DNA of 64,000 bases from Burkholderia thailandensis E264 (lineage in GTDB: Bacteria; Pseudomonadota; Gammaproteobacteria; Burkholderiales; Burkholderiaceae), in the NCBI RefSeq assembly GCF_000012365.1, contig NC_007650.1, positions 2,170,001 to 2,234,000 of the forward strand. Direction: 5' to 3'. The notes under the pieces were generated by a model. That model saw only the letters and a list, made by a program, of their open reading frames with translations. It was not told the origin of the DNA and ran no database searches. Both the position numbers and the translations under genes were made by a program. This document shows, piece after piece, positions 60,687 through 64,000 of the stretch. Every line of letters starts with the position of its first letter. Positions within the stretch are counted from its first letter, which is position 1.

Positions 60687-61401
60687 TCCGATCCGGGCGA
60701 GCGTATCGGCGGCGAAGCAACACCGGCGCGCCGCCGAATCGCCGATGCGATTCATCCGATTCCGGGCACGTGATTTTCCTCATTCCACACCGGCGATTTT
60801 CTTCGATCGGCTAAACAACGGTGCGAGCTTGCAATCGATAATCGCGCCGTCCGCGATCGGCTCGCCGCCGCTTCACCGACGAATCACCGCACATTGAACG
60901 AACAGTGCTTTGCAATTTTCACAACGAATGTCGGCGATGCCGATCGATGCGGCCAGTCGAGTGCGGGATTAACCCAATCTGCACGCGAACGCGCGGTCGT
61001 CATTCGGCAATCGAGATTGGAGATTGCACGCGCCTCCTTGTCGACGCGGCCGACCTTGACACGCGACGAAACATCGTGACAAAGCGCGCGCCGACGCGTG
61101 CCCGCGTGCGGTTTCACTTGCGAACGGCACGCCGCCGCGCGCTCCGAACGCGGTATCGCTGGCTTCGAGCGCCCTTTCATGCACCATTCGAGGGAACGAT
61201 TTCGCACTTCGCTTTTGCCCGCTAATGAAAATCGATTGTTTCTAAATCGGCAAAAAGTAATTTGAGCCAGACAGGATGTTTTTTCCTTGCGAGCGCGCTT
61301 ACATTTAGCGCACCCTCTAATGCAAATCGCTACGGAATCGACGGAAAGCAGTTGCAATAACTGCCTAGGCCGATACCGCACGAGCTTTAGGAAACGGCCA
61401 A
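60687..61401. other. intergenic, AT-rich toward the DUF3331 gene
   Basis: No gene recognised. Bases about 61195-61350 are AT-rich. An inverted repeat GCAGTT-N5-AACTGC lies at 61348-61364, 38 bases before the next start, and may be an operator. Confidence 0.5.
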
Positions 61402-61692
61402 ATGAAGTCCTCCAAATCCCAGCCTGTGCTCGATCCCGCTGACGTTCACGTCGAAATCCTCGAACGCTCCGACACCCTGCTCGTCGTCCGTTGGGTCGAA
61501 CCCGGCCGCTGCCACTACGGCGAGCAGCGCTGGCGCCGTCGCTTCGCACAGCGCACCGGCACCTGCGCGCTGTCGCGCCAGGTGATTCATCGCGGCGACG
61601 AGGTATTCCGCCCCGCCGAGCGCCCGGCCCCCGCCAACGCCGGCGCGATGATCTCCGCCGCGGAAGTGCTCGGACATGCGAGCGCCAAATGA
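61402..61692 (+). CDS. DUF3331 family protein
   Basis: 96 residues, with AGGAAA 7 bases before the ATG. It fits the DUF3331 pattern: VHVEILERSDTLLVVRWVEPGRCHYGEQRW, then GTCALSRQVIHRGDEVFRP and PANAGAMI (shown in parts). A Cys-containing knot-like core is suggested. These short proteins are common in Burkholderia and of unknown function. A single gene. Confidence 0.85.
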   Translation: MKSSKSQPVLDPADVHVEILERSDTLLVVRWVEPGRCHYGEQRWRRRFAQRTGTCALSRQVIHRGDEVFRPAERPAPANAGAMISAAEVLGHASAK

Positions 61693-61808
61693 CGCCCGCT
61701 CGCCACGCCGTCCGCTCAGGGCCCGTTCACGCGCATGACGGGCTTGCCCAAGCCCTAGAGTGCCGTCTCTAGCCTGCCCCTTGTCTTTGCCGCGCCGCGT
61801 CACTACTG

Positions 61809-61826
61809 TTACATCGATCAATGTAA
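61809..61826. promoter_or_regulatory. operator-like 18-bp palindrome, second copy
   Basis: TTACATCG-AT-CAATGTAA: the arms match in 7 of 8 positions. It has the same consensus as the site at 12653-12670. It lies 123 bases before the SDR start at 61950. Confidence 0.55.
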
Positions 61827-61949
61827 AGGTTTGTGGGGCGCGAACGTCCTAACCCGCCGCCGCTCCATCGCACCGCCCCAGAGCCCGTCCGCGCATACGA
61901 CGGGTTCGCAAACGCGCCGCCCGACGGCGCGCCATCGATGGAGACGAAG

Positions 61950-62936
61950 ATGCATGCCTGGAGCGCGCAACACGTGCCGCCGCAAGGTGGAAAAGTCGCG
62001 GTCGTCACGGGGGCCAACAGCGGCCTCGGCTGGCAGATCGCGCAGACGCTCGCCGCCAAGGGCGCGCAGGTCGTGATGGGCTGCCGGGATACGGCAAAGG
62101 GCGAGTTGGCCGCGCATGCGATCCGCACCCGTTATCCGCGCGCCCGGATCGAAGTCGAGGCGCTCGATCTCGCCGACCTCGCATCCGTATGCCGTTTCGC
62201 CGACGCTGTCGCCGATCGCCACGGCCGCGTCGATATCCTCTGCAACAACGCGGGCGTGATGTTCCTGCCGCTGCGCCGCACGCGCGACGGCTTCGAAATG
62301 CAGATGGGCACGAACCATCTCGGCCATTTCGCGCTGACGGGCCTGCTGCTGCCCGCGTTGCGCGCGTCGCACCGCGCGCGCGTCGTGACGATGTCGAGCG
62401 GCTTCAACCGGCTCGGCAAGATCCGTCTCGACAACATGCTCGCCGAGCGCGGCTACAACAAGTACCGCGCGTATTGCGACAGCAAGCTCGCGAACCTGAT
62501 GTTCACGCTCGAACTGCAGCGCCGCTTCGATCACGCGGGCCTGTCGATGCGGAGCATCGCCGCGCACCCGGGCTACGCGGCCACCAATCTGCAGTTTGCG
62601 GGGCCCGTCATGGAAAACTCGTCGCTCGGCTCGTTCGCGATGCGCCTGTCGAACCGGCTCGTCGCGCAGCCGGCCGACGTCGGCGCGCTGCCCGCGATCC
62701 ATGCGGCGACGGCGGTCGACATCGAAGGCGGCGCATACATCGGCCCCGCCCACCTCTGCGAGACCCGCGGCTATCCCGCCAACGCGCGCATCCCGCACCA
62801 GGCGCGCGACGTGCGGATGGGCAAGCGCCTGTGGGAAAAGTCCGAACAACTGACCGGCGTACGCTATCTCGACACGCCGCCGCCCGGTTCGCGCCGCGGC
62901 GCGTCGCGCTACGACGCGACGTTCCGCGCGCTCTGA
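61950..62936 (+). CDS. short-chain dehydrogenase, retinol-dehydrogenase-like
   Basis: 328 residues from MHAWSAQHVPP, with GGAGACGAAG upstream; in-frame ATGs at 61938 and 61833 are less likely. NAD(P) motif TGANSGLG, NNAG, MSSGFNRLG and the YCDSK catalytic pair. The MQMGTNHLGHFALTGLLLPAL segment is typical of WWOX/retinol-dehydrogenase-like SDRs. Substrate unknown, possibly a lipid alcohol or aldehyde. A shared palindrome upstream suggests co-regulation with the 12753 operon. Confidence 0.88.
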   Translation: MHAWSAQHVPPQGGKVAVVTGANSGLGWQIAQTLAAKGAQVVMGCRDTAKGELAAHAIRTRYPRARIEVEALDLADLASVCRFADAVADRHGRVDILCNNAGVMFLPLRRTRDGFEMQMGTNHLGHFALTGLLLPALRASHRARVVTMSSGFNRLGKIRLDNMLAERGYNKYRAYCDSKLANLMFTLELQRRFDHAGLSMRSIAAHPGYAATNLQFAGPVMENSSLGSFAMRLSNRLVAQPADVGALPAIHAATAVDIEGGAYIGPAHLCETRGYPANARIPHQARDVRMGKRLWEKSEQLTGVRYLDTPPPGSRRGASRYDATFRAL

Positions 62937-63167
62937 AGCATTTCGCCAAGCCCGGACTCGCCGCTTCGGCCGCCGCAGTGCGCGGCGGTCGAGCGGCCTT
63001 TTTTCGTGCCGCGACGCCCCGCCGCTTGCCAATTGCGATTCTTGCAATTTTCGAAAAGATATTTCGCCAAACCGAGCGTTTACCCGTAGGAATCCGACGA
63101 CTACGATGTAACCAATCGCTTAAGACATGGTGTCGAAAGCGAAGTCGATAAAACATCGGAGGTTCTC

Positions 63168-63479
63168 ATGAAATCGCTCGTTTATGCTGTCGTCGCCGCT
63201 TCCGCCCTGACCGCCTCGTTCGGTGCGTTCGCGCAATCCAGCCAGCCGCTGACCCGTGCACAAGTGCGCGCGGAACTGGTCCAGCTCGAAAAGGCCGGCT
63301 ATCAACCGGGCTTGTCGAGCCCGTACTATCCGGAAGACATCCAGGCTGCCCAGGCCCGCGTGCAAGGCGCGGCCGACACGAGCGGCTACGGTGCGCAGGC
63401 CGTGCCTGTCGCGCACGTCGGCGCGCCGGCCGCAGCGGCTCCCCGCTCGCCGCGCGAATCGATCTACTTCGGTCAGTAA
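63168..63479 (+). CDS. DUF4148 exported protein
   Basis: 103 residues, with CGGAGG 5 bases before the ATG. Signal peptide about 1-22 (VVAASALTASFGAFA). The mature part has the DUF4148 core: LTRAQVRAELVQLEKAGYQP and YPEDIQAAQARV, then an Ala/Pro-rich tail. These are small periplasmic proteins found in many copies in Burkholderia. Function unknown. Confidence 0.92.
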   Translation: MKSLVYAVVAASALTASFGAFAQSSQPLTRAQVRAELVQLEKAGYQPGLSSPYYPEDIQAAQARVQGAADTSGYGAQAVPVAHVGAPAAAAPRSPRESIYFGQ

Positions 63480-63617
63480 TGCAGCACACCGGCTGCGCGG
63501 CCCGGCTGAATCCGGCGGCCGCGCAGCCTGAAATCCGCACGGCGAACCAGCCGTTTCGGCTCGCCGTCGCTCCCCATTCGGGCCCCTAACCTCCGCCGCT
63601 CCGCATGGAGCGGCTTA

Positions 63618-63647
63618 GCCTGGGCGCCTGGCGCCCGGGCGCTTTTT
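63618..63647 (+). terminator. intrinsic terminator after the DUF4148 gene
   Basis: GCCTGGGCGC-CTG-GCGCCCGGGC followed by GCTTTTT. A ten-pair stem (one G-T). It lies 139 bases after the stop codon. Confidence 0.85.
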
Positions 63648-63698
63648 CGGCTTGAGGCGCATGTCCGCCGCCGCCGCGGCTCGCGAATGGAAACAGCG

Positions 63699-63733
63699 TC
63701 GATCCTTACAAAATACGTAAGGATCGATTTTTT
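63699..63733 (+). terminator. second, perfect intrinsic terminator
   Basis: TCGATCCTTAC and GTAAGGATCGA form a perfect 11-bp stem with a 7-base loop, followed by six T. No gene lies between this and the first terminator, so it is either a back-up or the end of a small untranslated RNA. Confidence 0.92.
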
Positions 63734-64000
63734 ATTTCCTGCGCTTCCGGATGCCGTGCGTGTGTCGACGTCGGCGCGTCCGCTGTTCATGACGCCCAAG
63801 CAGCGCATCTCCGGTTTCAAGCAGCGCGCGCGCCGATCCCGGCCGCATACGGCCAGCGATGCATTCGCGATCCAGTTGCCGAATGTCGGCGCCGTTGTCG
63901 CGCCGCCCGGATGCGTCGGCTTCCCGCGCGGCCGCCGATGCGCGAACGCGCGCCGCGCGCCCGCGTTGCTCGGCGATTCTCATCGCCCGTCGCTTTTCCC
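63734..64000. other. window end, no gene recognised
   Basis: Only Arg/Ala-rich shadow frames are present. No start with a ribosome site was seen before the window ends. Confidence 0.4.

Noticed and set aside
63473..63983. Minus-strand ORFs at the window end
   Set aside because: They run through two plus-strand terminators, lack ribosome sites and have shadow-like composition.

Overview
The window looks like a Burkholderia chromosome, most likely a member of the B. pseudomallei/thailandensis/mallei/oklahomensis group. The reasons are very high GC with strong GC3 bias, many short tandem repeats, Burkholderia-type small proteins (DUF2917, DUF1488, DUF2964-like, DUF3331, DUF4148), and a complete pyochelin locus. 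Assignment to species, or to the second chromosome, is inference. No rRNA, tRNA, IS element, prophage or CRISPR array was seen.

Layout. 1-986: the C-terminal part of a FadD-like acyl-CoA ligase with an apparent frameshift. 1101-8693 (minus): six genes for valine/isobutyrate catabolism (acyl-CoA dehydrogenase, acyl-CoA synthetase, mmsA, mmsB, enoyl-CoA hydratase, 3-hydroxyisobutyryl-CoA hydrolase), divergent from an AraC regulator at 8856. A 5 x 49 bp hairpin array lies inside this operon. 9998-12267: an NfeD-type membrane protease and its slipin. 12753-16426: an M24 peptidase homologue, an epoxide-hydrolase/SDR fusion and a predicted metal-dependent hydrolase, behind a palindrome that recurs before another SDR at 61950. 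16650-17245: a possible attenuator (leader ORF plus terminator) before a DUF2917 gene. 17834-25642: small conserved genes, a TIGR02594-type protein, an NCS2 purine permease, a sigma-54 activator and a ferredoxin.

25707-51420 is a complete pyochelin system with the Pseudomonas aeruginosa gene order: fptA-fptB-fptC-fptX (uptake), pchEFGHI (assembly line, reductase and two ABC proteins), pchR (regulator) and divergent pchDCBA (salicylate synthesis, activation and proofreading). Fur-box-like palindromes lie before fptA and pchE, with a weaker one between pchR and pchD. Nearly all genes within an operon overlap by 1-4 bases. PchD and PchF each carry an in-frame 12-bp tandem repeat.

51648-52892 encodes a secreted LasA-type M23 peptidase. 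53622-58605 is a branched-chain amino-acid ABC transporter (livK-H-M-G-F order of transcription), which fits the valine pathway at the other end. The rest holds a DadA-like FAD oxidoreductase, a DUF3331 protein, a retinol-dehydrogenase-like SDR and a DUF4148 exported protein followed by two strong terminators.

The candidates I consider most likely to be new are the attenuator-like leader before DUF2917, the shared 18-bp palindrome linking two lipid-type oxidoreductase units, and the intra-operon hairpin array with base-pair-preserving changes.
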